From CAVQBJ01 sp963710725 (GTDB lineage: Bacteria; Actinomycetota; Thermoleophilia; Solirubrobacterales; Solirubrobacteraceae), in contig CAVQBJ010000008.1 in NCBI GenBank assembly GCA_963710725.1, forward strand, positions 1,951,197-2,015,196: 64,000 bases of DNA, written 5' to 3'. The position numbers and the translations under genes are program-made. Positions 7,733 through 16,632 of the stretch are shown here, piece by piece (positions within the stretch are counted from its first letter, which is position 1; every line of letters starts with the position of its first letter). The notes under the pieces are model-generated. The model was given only the letters and a program-made list of their open reading frames with translations, was not told the origin of the DNA and ran no database searches.

Positions 7733-8710
7733 TCAGCGGTTCACCGACGACATGTCCGCGTAGCGATCGCCGCGCGCGCTCCCGACCGCGTCGAGGCGGA
7801 GCAGATCCTCGTCGCTGAGCGTGATCGCGACCGCGGCGACGTTCTGCTCGAGGTAGGTGCGGCGCTTCGTGCCCGGGATCGGGACGACATCCTCGCCCTG
7901 GGCGTGCACCCAGGCGAGCGCGATCTGGGCCGGCGTCGCCTCGTGCTCGGCGGCGATCTCCTCGACGACCTCGACGATCGCGATGTTGGCCGGCAGGTTC
8001 TCGGCCTGGAAGCGCGGCTGAAAGCGCCGGAAATCGCTCGGGTCGAGATCCTCGACGCCGCGCACGGCTCCGGTCAGGAAGCCCCGGCCGAGCGGGCTGT
8101 AAGGCACGAAGCCGATGCCGAGCTCGCGCAGCGTCGGCAGGATCTCGCGCTCCGGCCCGCGCTCCCACAGCGAGTACTCGGTCTGCACGGCCGTAATGGG
8201 ATGGATGGCATGTGCGCGCCGGATCGTCTCCGGGGCGGCCTCGGACAGGCCGATCGTGGCCACCTTTCCCTCCTTGACCAGCTCGCTCATCGCACCGACC
8301 GTCTCCTCGATCGGTGTGCTCGGGTCGACGCGGTGCTGGTAGTAGAGGTCGATGTGCTCGACGCCCAGCCGCTGCAGCGAGGCCACGCAGGACGAGCGCA
8401 CGTACTCCGGGCGGCCGTTGACGCCGCGCACGGACGGGTTGTCGGGATCCCGCACGATGCCGAACTTCGTGGCCAGCACGACCCCGTCGCGACGGTCGGC
8501 GATCGCGCGGCCGACGAGCCGCTCGTTCGTGTGCGGGCCATACATATCGGCCGTGTCGAGGAACGTGACGCCGAGCTCGAGTGCGCGGTGGATCGTGGCG
8601 ATCGACTCGGCGTCATCCCCCGGCCCGTAGAACTCCGACATCCCCATGCAGCCGAGGCCCTGGCGCGAGACGCGCAGGCCTTCGCTTCCGAGTGTGACGA
8701 TCGGTATCAC
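7733..8710 (-). CDS. Aldo/keto reductase
   Basis: A 325-residue AKR of the YajO/pyridoxal-reductase-like type. It has the N-terminal GLGCMGMSEFYGPGDD segment, the catalytic Asp/Tyr motif FLDTADMYGPHTNERLVG, the Lys in VVLATKFGIV, the YYQHRVDPSTPIEET segment and C-terminal NADP-binding IPGTKRRTYLEQN. The start GTG 8710 has a GGAAGGG ribosome site 7 nt upstream. It presumably reduces aldehydes or ketones with NADPH; the substrate is unknown. Confidence 0.9.
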   Translation of the reverse strand: MIPIVTLGSEGLRVSRQGLGCMGMSEFYGPGDDAESIATIHRALELGVTFLDTADMYGPHTNERLVGRAIADRRDGVVLATKFGIVRDPDNPSVRGVNGRPEYVRSSCVASLQRLGVEHIDLYYQHRVDPSTPIEETVGAMSELVKEGKVATIGLSEAAPETIRRAHAIHPITAVQTEYSLWERGPEREILPTLRELGIGFVPYSPLGRGFLTGAVRGVEDLDPSDFRRFQPRFQAENLPANIAIVEVVEEIAAEHEATPAQIALAWVHAQGEDVVPIPGTKRRTYLEQNVAAVAITLSDEDLLRLDAVGSARGDRYADMSSVNR

Positions 8711-8746
8711 GAGCGTTCCCTTCCGGTGGCGTTTGACGGGGCGGAC

Positions 8747-9076
8747 TCAGCGACGGCGAAAGCGCGGGCCGGCCGTGCGTTCGATCCGCAGCGGACTCGG
8801 ATGCGCCCCGCGCTCCGCGGCCGGAGCGGCGGGGTCCTCGGCCGGGTGCGCCGCGGTGGCCGGTCGCCACTGGCGCACGGCCTCGGCGCGGGCCTCGTCG
8901 GCCACCCGCTCGGCCTCGCGATCGGCGGGCGAGCGGCGGAACACGAAGTACCACAGGCCCGCGAGCACGAGGTAGCCGAGGACCATCGACGCCAGGGCGA
9001 CGAGCGCGATCGCGGCATTGTTGCCGACGATCGAGTCGCCGTCGAGCGCGACGAGGACGGCCTGCAGCCCGGGCAT
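8747..9076 (-). CDS. Small single-helix membrane protein
   Basis: A 109-residue protein with an N-terminal segment MPGLQAVLVALDGDSIVGNN, one strong membrane helix (LVALASMVLGYLVLAGLWYFVF) and a charged C-terminal tail rich in Arg, Ala and Pro, predicted to face the cytoplasm. ATG 9076 lies 6 nt after a TACCCT box. The family is not recognised. Confidence 0.6.
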   Translation of the reverse strand: MPGLQAVLVALDGDSIVGNNAAIALVALASMVLGYLVLAGLWYFVFRRSPADREAERVADEARAEAVRQWRPATAAHPAEDPAAPAAERGAHPSPLRIERTAGPRFRRR

Positions 9077-9126
9077 GCGCTCAGGGTATCGCCGGCGCGC
9101 TCCCGCCGTCCGCGCGACGCCGGCGC

Positions 9127-10041
9127 TCAGAGGCCGGGGTAGTGGCGCACCACGAAGCCGGCGTTCGACGGACCGGAGACGGGATCAGGCCCGGTCTGCC
9201 AGCGCGTGCTGAACACGCCGGTGCGTCCCGCGGTGTCGTAGCGCAGGCCGTCGACGAACATGTAGACGTGTCCGGCGCTGGCGTAGACGCTGATCCAGCG
9301 CCCCGGACCCGGCACGCCCCAGCTCTCGAGCTGGCCCGAGGTCTCGGGCGCTGAGAGCAGGCCGCCGGCGGCGAGCGCATAGCTCACCGAGCCCGAACAG
9401 TCGTAGGCGCTGTCGACGAAGGAGGCATGGCCGCCCCCGTACACGTAGGGGAAGTCGGTGATCGCGTTGGCGCCGGCGATGACGCGAGCGACGACCGCCG
9501 GGACGCCGGCCGGGATCTGGACGGTGCCATCGCCGCCGATCGCATCACCGCTCGCGGCCGGCGTGCTGTCCTCGGCCGCGACGGCGGCGTTCATGGCGCG
9601 CAGCTCGGCACGCACCTGCGCGTCCGACGGCGCTCCCGGCGCGACCATCGCGCCGGCGGAGGACGGCGTCGCGGCCGGTGCGTGGTGCACGCCCTTCGGC
9701 GCGGGCGCGCTGTACTTGGCCTCGGGGTCGGGCTGCTCGGCCACGAGACCCGAATGGGTCGCGGCGACCGTGGCCCCGGCGCCCGTGTGCGCGGCGGCCA
9801 CGTCCGCCTTGGCGGGCCTGGCGGCCGGTCGTGCCGGCGTCGCGACGGCCGAGGCGCGCACGGGCAGACGGGCGCTGGCCAGCTCCGCGCGGTGCGCGCT
9901 CGCGCCCGGGACGGGGGCGCCGCCCGAGGAGCTGCCGCTGACCACCACGAGCACCGCCGCGAGCGCCAACAGGGCCGCGACGAAGCCGCCGGCGAGCGAG
10001 TAGTTGCGAAGCCGCGGGCTCGCCGCGTCCGATCCGTGCAT
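9127..10041 (-). CDS. Secreted/anchored NlpC/P60-like cell-wall peptidase
   Basis: A 304-residue protein with an N-terminal membrane anchor (LAGGFVAALLALAAVLVVVS), a long Ala/Pro/Val-rich linker and a C-terminal papain-like domain. The catalytic Cys lies in YDCSGSVSYAL and the His in SAGHVYMFVDGL. This fits the NlpC/P60 fold, which cleaves peptidoglycan peptides outside the membrane, although the spacing is that of a divergent member. I chose ATG 10041 because a TAGCCT box ends 9 nt upstream; the GTG at 10050 would lie almost on the -10. Confidence 0.75.
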   Translation of the reverse strand: MHGSDAASPRLRNYSLAGGFVAALLALAAVLVVVSGSSSGGAPVPGASAHRAELASARLPVRASAVATPARPAARPAKADVAAAHTGAGATVAATHSGLVAEQPDPEAKYSAPAPKGVHHAPAATPSSAGAMVAPGAPSDAQVRAELRAMNAAVAAEDSTPAASGDAIGGDGTVQIPAGVPAVVARVIAGANAITDFPYVYGGGHASFVDSAYDCSGSVSYALAAGGLLSAPETSGQLESWGVPGPGRWISVYASAGHVYMFVDGLRYDTAGRTGVFSTRWQTGPDPVSGPSNAGFVVRHYPGL

Positions 10042-10050
10042 TACCGACAC

Positions 10051-10056
10051 AGGCTA
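10051..10056 (-). promoter_or_regulatory. -10 box of the NlpC/P60-like gene
   Basis: TAGCCT on the minus strand ends 9 nt before the ATG at 10041. It matches the TAnnnT pattern seen before other starts here. Confidence 0.4.
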
Positions 10057-10194
10057 ACGGGAGGCGTCCGGGTGAGGGGTGGAGCGGTGGCAGCCGGTCC
10101 CGCCGGCTGCGGTAGCCTGGCGGGCATCGCGTGGGACGGGCGCGCCGGTCCAGAGGCGGCGCGCCGCGAGCGCGTCCGGTTGGAGACTCATCAG

Positions 10195-11259
10195 GTGCAC
10201 ACCAGCGATATCGGCGCAACTGCCCCCCGCCTGAAGCGGACCCGCCTCGCCGGGCGCGTCGCCACGGTGCTCGTCACGGTCCTGTTCTCGTACATCGCGC
10301 TGCGCGGCGTCGACCTGAAGGACACGTGGACGGCCCTGCACACGTGCAACTACTGGTGGTTGATCCCAACGCTCATCACGTTCGCGCTCGCCGTCGGGAT
10401 TCGCGCCTTGCGGTGGCGCTGCCTGTTCGCCTACGGCCGGCGGCCGGGGCGGGCCGTCGTCGGCAACGCGATGCTCATCGGCTACCTCTACAACAACATC
10501 ATGCCCGCGCGCGCCGGCGAGGCGGCGCGAGTGCTCGTGCTCAATCAACGCGCCGGCGCGCCGGCCGTCGAGATCGTCGGCACGGTGCTGCTCGAGCGCC
10601 TCTACGACGTCGTGGCGATCCTCCTCATCTTCTTCGTGGCCGTGCCGTGGCTGCCTTCGGTGAGCTGGTTCGACACGGCGGCGATCGTGGCCGGCGTGCT
10701 CGCCGTGGCGATCGCCGCCGCCGCGGCCGTGCTGACGATCTACGGCGAGCGCCCGGTGCGCTTCCTGCTGCGTCCGCTGCGGCGCTTCTCGCACTTCTCC
10801 GGTGAGCGCCTGGAGCACACGATCGACGAGCTGGTGCACGGGCTCAGTGGCCTGCGCCACCACGGCGTCGCGCTGCAGGCGCTCCTGTGGACGATCGCCG
10901 CGTGGCTCGTCTCGGCCGTCTCGGCGTGGCTGCTGACGCTCGCCTTCCCGCTTCATCTGCCGGTGTCGAGCGGCATCCTCGTGGTCGTCGCCATCGGCCT
11001 GGCCATGATCCTGCCCGCCGCCCCGGCGGCGATCGGGGTGTTCGAAGGCGCGGCGCTCATCGCGCTGAAGGCCTACGGGGTCTCCCACAACGCCGCGCTC
11101 CCGTATGCGCTCATCCTGCACCTGACGAATTTCGTGCCGTTCGTGCTCACCGGAGCCCTCGTGCTCCACTACAACGCGCGTCACCCGGTCCGCGCGCGCC
11201 CCGCCGAGGCGGCCGCGGGCGTCCCCATCGCGGCGGGCTCGACGCCCGTCGGGCCCTGA
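10195..11259 (+). CDS. YbhN/UPF0104-type integral membrane protein (LPG synthase TM-domain family)
   Basis: A 354-residue membrane protein with about eight helices and family landmarks: the ALRWRCLF segment after the second helix, LYNNIMPARAGEAARV with the conserved Asn/Arg/Glu, LLERLYDVVAI, and a C-terminal ILPAAPAAIGVFEGAAL. The family is the flippase-like transmembrane half of lysylphosphatidylglycerol synthases, often linked to lipid or glycolipid transport. GTG 10195 has a GGAG site 9 nt upstream. The frame is open far upstream, but nothing there resembles the family. The cargo is unknown. Confidence 0.8.
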   Translation: MHTSDIGATAPRLKRTRLAGRVATVLVTVLFSYIALRGVDLKDTWTALHTCNYWWLIPTLITFALAVGIRALRWRCLFAYGRRPGRAVVGNAMLIGYLYNNIMPARAGEAARVLVLNQRAGAPAVEIVGTVLLERLYDVVAILLIFFVAVPWLPSVSWFDTAAIVAGVLAVAIAAAAAVLTIYGERPVRFLLRPLRRFSHFSGERLEHTIDELVHGLSGLRHHGVALQALLWTIAAWLVSAVSAWLLTLAFPLHLPVSSGILVVVAIGLAMILPAAPAAIGVFEGAALIALKAYGVSHNAALPYALILHLTNFVPFVLTGALVLHYNARHPVRARPAEAAAGVPIAAGSTPVGP

Positions 11260-11270
11260 CTTCCGACACC

Positions 11271-11276
11271 TATACT
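11271..11276 (+). promoter_or_regulatory. -10 box of the DUF151 gene
   Basis: TATACT lies 35 bp before the chosen GTG 11312. This leaves a short leader that contains the GGAGGA ribosome site at 11299-11304. No clear -35 was seen. Confidence 0.5.
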
Positions 11277-11311
11277 CTGCCTTTCAGGCCCCCTTGGTGG
11301 AGGAACCTCCC

Positions 11312-11803
11312 GTGCAGGAGATGGTCATATACGGCGTGAGCTTCGACATGGTCGGCAAGCAGCCGATCGTGCTGCTGAAGACCGTCGACGGCAACAAGTT
11401 CCTGCCGATCTGGATCGGGCATCCCGAGGCGGCATCGATCCTCATGAAGCTGCAGGGCGCGAACACGCCGCGTCCGATGACCCACGACCTGCTGTGCGAG
11501 ATGCTCGGTGAGCTCGACGTCAAATGCACGCAGGTGGCCGTCACCGAGCTGCGCGAGAACACGTTCTTCGCCTCGATCACCCTCAGCGTGAACGGCCGCG
11601 AGCTCGAGATCGACTCGCGCCCGAGCGACGCGATCGCCCTCGCCGTGCGCGCCGGTGCGCCGATCTTCGCGGCCGAGGAGGTCATCGCCGAGTCGGCGAT
11701 CGAGTTCGAGCACGACGCCGAGGAGAGCGAGGACGTCGTCGAGAAGTTCAAGGAGTTCCTCGACCACGTCACGCCCGAGGACTTCGCCGCCGGCGACTCT
11801 TAG
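11312..11803 (+). CDS. DUF151 / bifunctional nuclease-family protein
   Basis: A 163-residue protein of the DUF151 (BFN) family. It opens MVIYGVSFDMVGKQPIVLLK and contains LPIWIGHPEAASI, RPMTHDLLCEML and the conserved SRPSDAIALAVR. A C-terminal acidic helix (HDAEESEDVVEKFKEFLD) follows. Plant members were reported to have nuclease activity; the bacterial role is not settled. The frame is open to TTG 11294, but GTG 11312 has a strong GGAGGA site 7 nt upstream and fits the family's N-terminus. Confidence 0.9.
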   Translation: MQEMVIYGVSFDMVGKQPIVLLKTVDGNKFLPIWIGHPEAASILMKLQGANTPRPMTHDLLCEMLGELDVKCTQVAVTELRENTFFASITLSVNGRELEIDSRPSDAIALAVRAGAPIFAAEEVIAESAIEFEHDAEESEDVVEKFKEFLDHVTPEDFAAGDS

Positions 11804-11807
11804 GTCC

Positions 11808-12899
11808 CTACGACGACGACGACGCCGCCCGCGCGCCCGAGCGCAACCGCGCGCTCGCCAGCATCCGCTCGATGAGCTCGTCGAAGTCGAGCTCGGCCGC
11901 ATCGGCGGCGAGCGGCAGCAGGCTCGTCTCGGTCAGGCCGGGGATGATCTCCGCCTCGATCACGTAGAGACCGCCCTCCGGGCCGTCTCGGTCGTCCGGC
12001 GCGCCCGGGCCGTCGCCGTCCGGCGCGGCCGAGCCGAGGATCGGGCCGGTCGAGGCCGCCTCGTGCTCGAGCATCAGGTCGATACGCGCGAATCCACTGC
12101 ACCCGAGCGTGCGGTAGGTGTCGAGCGCGAGCTGCTGCGCGCGCCGGGTGGCACTCGCCGACAGCTCGGCCGGGCAGACGAACGTCGTGCGCCCGATCTC
12201 ATAGCGCGACTCGAAGTCGTAGAAGTCGCGCTGGCGCGGCACGGCCTCGACGATCGGCAGCGCGATCGGGCCGCTGCCGTCGGGGGCGTCGATGACCGAG
12301 ACCGCGAGGTCGCGGCCGGAGACGTGGCGCTCGAGGAGCACCTTGCGGTCGTAGGAGAAGGCGGCCACGAGCGCTGCGGGGACGTCGGTCGGCGTGCGCG
12401 CGAACTTGATCCCGAGCGCAGAGCCCTGGCCGGCCGGCTTGACGACGATCGGGAACGCGAGGCGCTCCTCGATCGCCGGCAGCGCGGCGCCGGCGCCGAG
12501 CTCGGCGAACGCCGTCTCGTTGAAGGCGAAGAAGTCCGGCGTGGGGATGCCGGCATCGCGCATGACGTGCTTGGCGAGCACCTTGTCGGCGCAGCGGATG
12601 CAGGCCGAGACCCCCGAGCCGGTGTAGGGGATGCCGAGGATCTCCAGCAGCTCCTGCACGGTGCCGTCCTCACCGTCGCGGCCGTGCAGCGCGATGAACG
12701 CGACGTCGGGCGGGTCCTCGCGCAGGCGCTGCACGAGATCGGCGCCGACGTCGATCGGCATCACGTCGTGGCCGAGGCGCTGGAGCGCGTCCTCGGCGCG
12801 CGCGCCGGAGCGCAGCGAGACCCCGCGTTCGAGCGAGCGCCCGCCCTTGAGCACGGCGACGCGCGTCACCGGGCGGCGCCGCTTCCGAGCCTGGGCCAC
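11808..12899 (-). CDS. ddl: D-alanine--D-alanine ligase family protein with altered metal-site motif
   Basis: A 363-residue ATP-grasp ligase. It has KGGRSLERGVSLRSG, the HGRDGEDGTVQELLE substrate loop, IVVKPAGQGSALGIK for ATP binding and ARIDLML near the active site. In place of the usual E-x-N-x-x-PG metal-binding motif it reads EAEIIPGLTETSLLP, with Glu where Asn normally sits. A low-complexity insertion (GPILGSAAPDGDGPGAPDDR) precedes this. The family role is joining two D-Ala for peptidoglycan. Whether this copy keeps that specificity is open. It lies 22 bp after an aminotransferase gene and likely shares its mRNA. Confidence 0.8.
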   Translation of the reverse strand: MAQARKRRRPVTRVAVLKGGRSLERGVSLRSGARAEDALQRLGHDVMPIDVGADLVQRLREDPPDVAFIALHGRDGEDGTVQELLEILGIPYTGSGVSACIRCADKVLAKHVMRDAGIPTPDFFAFNETAFAELGAGAALPAIEERLAFPIVVKPAGQGSALGIKFARTPTDVPAALVAAFSYDRKVLLERHVSGRDLAVSVIDAPDGSGPIALPIVEAVPRQRDFYDFESRYEIGRTTFVCPAELSASATRRAQQLALDTYRTLGCSGFARIDLMLEHEAASTGPILGSAAPDGDGPGAPDDRDGPEGGLYVIEAEIIPGLTETSLLPLAADAAELDFDELIERMLASARLRSGARAASSSS

Positions 12900-12921
12900 G
12901 CGCCCGGTCCCCCGCGGGCGC

Positions 12922-14373
12922 TCATCCGTCCTCGCGCTGGCGCTTGGACGGGCCGCCCCGCTCGCGCCGGGGCAGCTCGACCACGTCGGCGAGGTCGGGG
13001 TCGCCGGACGTCTGGCCGGGCGTGGCGCCGGCCGCCGGCACCGGGCGGACTCCGGTGAGCGTCCCGTACATGGCCACCTGCGTCTGGATCACCTTCCCGA
13101 TGCGGCGGATCCCCTCGCGGATCGCGCCCTCGTCGACGCCCGAGAAGTTGAGGCGCATCGAGGAGCCGCCGCGGCCGTCGAGGTAGGCGGCGCGACCGGG
13201 CACGAAGGCGACGCTCTCGGTCTGCAGGGCACGAGCGAGCAGGTCGGTCGTGTCGATGTAGTCGGGCAGCGTCACCCAGATGAACATGCCGCCCTGCGGC
13301 TCGGTCCACTGCGCCTCGGGCGGGAAGTGGGCCGCCAGCGCCTCGAGCATCGCGTCACGTCGCGAGTGGTAGAGCTCGCGCAGCGTCTCCACGTAGTCGC
13401 GCCAGTCGCACTGCGTGAAGTAGGAGGCGACGAACAGCTGGGTCATCGGCGAGGAGCACAGGTCGGCCCCCTGCTTGCCGAGGTTCAGCTTCGTCAGCAC
13501 GGGGCCCGGGGCGACGGCCCAGCCGAGACGCAGGCCCGGCGAGAGGATCTTCGAGAACGTGCCGAGGTAGATCACGAAGTCCGAGGCGCCGCCGCGGCGG
13601 GCCGAGGAGGCGTCGAGCGAGTACAGCGTCGGCAGGGGATCGCCCTCGTAACGCAACAGTCCGTAGGGGTTGTCCTCGAGCACGAGCAGCTCGCGCTCGC
13701 GCGCGACCTGGACGAGGCGGCGGCGGCGGGGGAGCGACATCGTCACGCCGCCCGGGTTCTGGAAGTTGGGGATCGTGTAGATGAACTTCGGGCGGCGGCC
13801 ATCGGCATCGAGCCGATCGAGCGTCGCCTCGAGCTCGTCGATCGGCATGCCGTCGGCGTCCATCTCGATCTGCACGACCTCGGCCTCGTAGGCCCCGAAG
13901 GACGGGACCGCGCCAGGATAGGTGGGCGCCTCGGCGACGACGACGTCACCGGGATCGAGTAGCGCCTTGCACACGAGATCGATGACCTGCTGCCCGCCGG
14001 TGGTGACGATCACGTCCTCGGCGTCGACGTCCGTGCCCTCGGCGGCCATCACCGCCGTGATGGCGTCCACGGTCGCGGCGATGCCCTCGGTCGGTCCGTA
14101 CTGCAGGGCGCGGGCGGTCGACTCGACGGCGACCGTGGCCATCAGCTTGGCGAACAGCTCCGGAGGGAAGGTGGAGGTGTCGGGCAAGCCGCCGGCGAGC
14201 GAGATCACGTCCGGTCGCTCGGTGATGGCCATCAGATCGCGCATCGCGGAGGACTTCATCGCGCGCGTGCGCGCGGCGAACAGCCGCTCGTAGCGTTCGA
14301 GCTCGCGCCCGCTGTGCCGCGAGCGCCGACCGACGCCGGGGGGCGGCGGTCCGGATCCGTCGGTGGGCGTCAT
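12922..14373 (-). CDS. PLP-dependent aminotransferase class I/II (2-aminoadipate/LysN-like)
   Basis: A 483-residue fold-type I aminotransferase. It has the VISLAGGLPDTSTFP opening, ALQYGPTEG, IVTTGGQQVIDLV, NFQNPGG and the PLP-Lys region IYLGTFSKILSPGLRLGW. This profile fits the LysN/2-aminoadipate transaminase or multi-substrate group. The C-terminus is extended by about 55 polar residues (RRERGGPSKRQREDG). The frame is open upstream to 15486, but ATG 14373 matches the homologous start. The position immediately before ddl could mean supply of an amino acid for the wall, but no D-amino-acid specificity can be read. Confidence 0.85.
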   Translation of the reverse strand: MTPTDGSGPPPPGVGRRSRHSGRELERYERLFAARTRAMKSSAMRDLMAITERPDVISLAGGLPDTSTFPPELFAKLMATVAVESTARALQYGPTEGIAATVDAITAVMAAEGTDVDAEDVIVTTGGQQVIDLVCKALLDPGDVVVAEAPTYPGAVPSFGAYEAEVVQIEMDADGMPIDELEATLDRLDADGRRPKFIYTIPNFQNPGGVTMSLPRRRRLVQVARERELLVLEDNPYGLLRYEGDPLPTLYSLDASSARRGGASDFVIYLGTFSKILSPGLRLGWAVAPGPVLTKLNLGKQGADLCSSPMTQLFVASYFTQCDWRDYVETLRELYHSRRDAMLEALAAHFPPEAQWTEPQGGMFIWVTLPDYIDTTDLLARALQTESVAFVPGRAAYLDGRGGSSMRLNFSGVDEGAIREGIRRIGKVIQTQVAMYGTLTGVRPVPAAGATPGQTSGDPDLADVVELPRRERGGPSKRQREDG

Positions 14374-14529
14374 CCCTGCCGTGTTCGGCGCGCCCACGCG
14401 CGACCCTGCGGATGCGTGGCGCGTTGCGCCCGGCGCCGTGCCGGGCGCGGCTCGGCACGCCCGGCGGGCGCGGACAGCCGCGGACGTCGGTCGTCTATCG
14501 TCATGGCCCCTCGGACCGTAGCGCACAAC

Positions 14530-15129
14530 ATGCACCTCGTCTTCTACATCGGCCTCGGCGCCGGGCTGGCCATCGCCGCGGGCCTGCGCCCGTTCCTGCC
14601 CGCGCTGCTCGCGGGGGCGCTCGGCAGCGGTGACACGCTCGGGGTCGACTTCGCCCACAGCGGCTACGCGTTCCTGCAGTCCGGCGGCTGGCTGCTCGCC
14701 GTCACCGTGGCCTTCGTGGCCAGCTACGCGATCCAGATCGCCGTCGGCCCGGAGCGCTTCGCGACGGGGCCGTTCGGTGCGGCGATAGGCGGGATCTCGA
14801 TCGGCATCGGGGCGCTCCTGTTCGGAGCGACGCTGGCCGAGCACGGATACGCCGCGTGGCCCGGGTTCGTCGCCGGCGGCGGATGCGCGCTGCTCGCCGA
14901 CACGGCGGTGCGCCCGGTGTTCACGCGCGCCCGGGTGCGCCTGCCCGACGCCGCGTCGCGGCACGCGCTCACGCTCTACGTCGACGCCGCCTCGCTGCTC
15001 GTGGCCGGACTCGTCGCCCTGCTGCACCCCCTCGGCTACGTCGCCGTCGCCCTCGCCGCCTGGTTGCTCGTCGGCAATCGCCGCCGGGCCGGCGAGAAGT
15101 ACGCGGGCCTGCGGATCCTGCGCCGGTAG
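14530..15129 (+). CDS. DUF4126 membrane protein
   Basis: A 199-residue integral membrane protein with about five helices that matches the DUF4126 pattern. It opens FYIGLGAGLAIAAGLRPFLP and ends LVGNRRRAGEKYAGLRILR. The function of the family is unknown. ATG 14530 puts the first helix directly at the N-terminus. The in-frame ATG 14503 is an alternative, but a TATCGT box at 14496-14501 would make transcription begin downstream of it. The gene is followed after 6 bp by the phosphodiesterase gene, so an operon is likely. Confidence 0.75.
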   Translation: MHLVFYIGLGAGLAIAAGLRPFLPALLAGALGSGDTLGVDFAHSGYAFLQSGGWLLAVTVAFVASYAIQIAVGPERFATGPFGAAIGGISIGIGALLFGATLAEHGYAAWPGFVAGGGCALLADTAVRPVFTRARVRLPDAASRHALTLYVDAASLLVAGLVALLHPLGYVAVALAAWLLVGNRRRAGEKYAGLRILRR

Positions 15130-15135
15130 CGGCCG

Positions 15136-16632
15136 ATGGAGCCCCCCACCGCGGCGTCGAAGCTCGTGCTGTGCGTCATCGACGGCCTCAAGCCGTCGAT
15201 GCTCGAGCGCGCCGTCGCCGCCGGACGCGCGCCGACGCTGCGCGCGCTCATGCGCCGCGGCGTCTACGTCGACGACTGCGTGGCCGCGTTCCCGTCGGTG
15301 ACGCCGGTGTGCGCCGCGACGATCGCCACCGGCGTCTGGCAGGACGAGCACCTGATCCCGTCGATGAACTGGTACCACCGCGGCGAGGATCGCTACGTCG
15401 AGTACGGCTCGAGCCTGCGCGCCGCCCAGCGCTTCGGCTTCGCCCGCCAGCTCACCGACACGGTGTACAACATGAATCGCGCCCATCTGTCACCGGACAC
15501 GCTCACCGTGTTCGAGCGTCTCGACGACGCCGACGTCCGCACCGCCGGAACGACGTACCTCATGTACCGCGGACGTCACCTGCACGAGCCCCAGCGCGAC
15601 ACCGCGCTCACGCGCCTCGCGTCCCCGCTCGTGCGCTACCCGGTGCTCGGCCCGCGGGAGCTGTTCTACGCCGACGTGTTCTCCAGCCGGCGCACCGGCT
15701 GCCGTTCGCAGCTCGGCATGCCGGGCATCCGCGACCGCCACTCCGGATGCGTGGGGGCCTATCTGGTCGAGCACGACCTGTTCGACTTCCTGCTGCTGTC
15801 GCTGCCCGACAACGACTGGTACTCGCACAAGAACGGCCCCCACGCCCAGGTCGACTCGATCGCCGAGGCCGATCGCCAGCTCGCACGGGTGATGACGGCG
15901 AGCGGCAGCGTCGACGCCTTCCTGGCCGAGCATGCCGTGATCGTGATGGCCGACCACTCCCACACGCTCGTGGAGAGGACGGTCTCGCTCCATCGCGCCC
16001 TCGAGGAGTTCAAGGTGCTTCGACCGAACGACGGGAACCGCTCCGAGGCGACGATCGCCGTCTGCCCGGCACAACGCTCCGCGCTCGTATACGTGCTCGA
16101 CGAGAGTCGCCGCGAGGAGCTGCTGCCGCGGATCGTGAAGCGCTCGCTCGAGCTCGAGGGCGTCGACCTCGCGATGTGGCTCGTGCGCGACGCGCACGGG
16201 GCGCCGGTGGAGGCCGTCGTGGCCCGGCCCGAGCAGGGCGAGCTGCGCTTCGCCCCGGGCGGTGACCTCGAGGACGGCTGCGGCGGGCACTGGAGCATCG
16301 AGGGGTCGCTGTCGGTCCTCGACGGCGAGGTGCGCGACGGGCGACTGCTCACCCCGGACTACCCGCACGCGCTCGCCCGCGCCTGGGCGGCGCTCGCCTG
16401 CCCGAGCTCGGGCGACGTGGCCCTCTCCTCCGGCCCCGCCTACGAGTTCCTCGACTGGGGCGGACAGGGCCACGTCGGGGGCGGCAGCCACGGGTCGCTG
16501 CACGCGAGCGACTCACTCGGGGCGCTGATCTTCTGCGGCGTCGGACCGCAGGGGCGCGAGGACCGCGAGCAATGGACGATCGCCGACGTGGCGCCGATCG
16601 TCGAGGCCCACTTCGGCGCGGGCGCGGGGTGA
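15136..16632 (+). CDS. Type I phosphodiesterase / alkaline-phosphatase-superfamily protein
   Basis: A 498-residue protein of the nucleotide pyrophosphatase/phosphodiesterase branch. It has the metal site CVIDGLKPSML, the nucleophile region FPSVTPVCAATIATG (Thr as nucleophile), a second metal site LPDNDWYSHKN, then MADHSHT and a C-terminal GGGSHGSLHASD. No signal peptide or membrane helix is seen, so it is probably cytoplasmic. Such enzymes cleave phosphodiesters or phosphonates; the substrate is unknown. It overlaps the downstream membrane glycosyltransferase-like gene by 4 bp (GTGA), so a shared job on a phospho-glycolipid is possible. Confidence 0.85.
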   Translation: MEPPTAASKLVLCVIDGLKPSMLERAVAAGRAPTLRALMRRGVYVDDCVAAFPSVTPVCAATIATGVWQDEHLIPSMNWYHRGEDRYVEYGSSLRAAQRFGFARQLTDTVYNMNRAHLSPDTLTVFERLDDADVRTAGTTYLMYRGRHLHEPQRDTALTRLASPLVRYPVLGPRELFYADVFSSRRTGCRSQLGMPGIRDRHSGCVGAYLVEHDLFDFLLLSLPDNDWYSHKNGPHAQVDSIAEADRQLARVMTASGSVDAFLAEHAVIVMADHSHTLVERTVSLHRALEEFKVLRPNDGNRSEATIAVCPAQRSALVYVLDESRREELLPRIVKRSLELEGVDLAMWLVRDAHGAPVEAVVARPEQGELRFAPGGDLEDGCGGHWSIEGSLSVLDGEVRDGRLLTPDYPHALARAWAALACPSSGDVALSSGPAYEFLDWGGQGHVGGGSHGSLHASDSLGALIFCGVGPQGREDREQWTIADVAPIVEAHFGAGAG

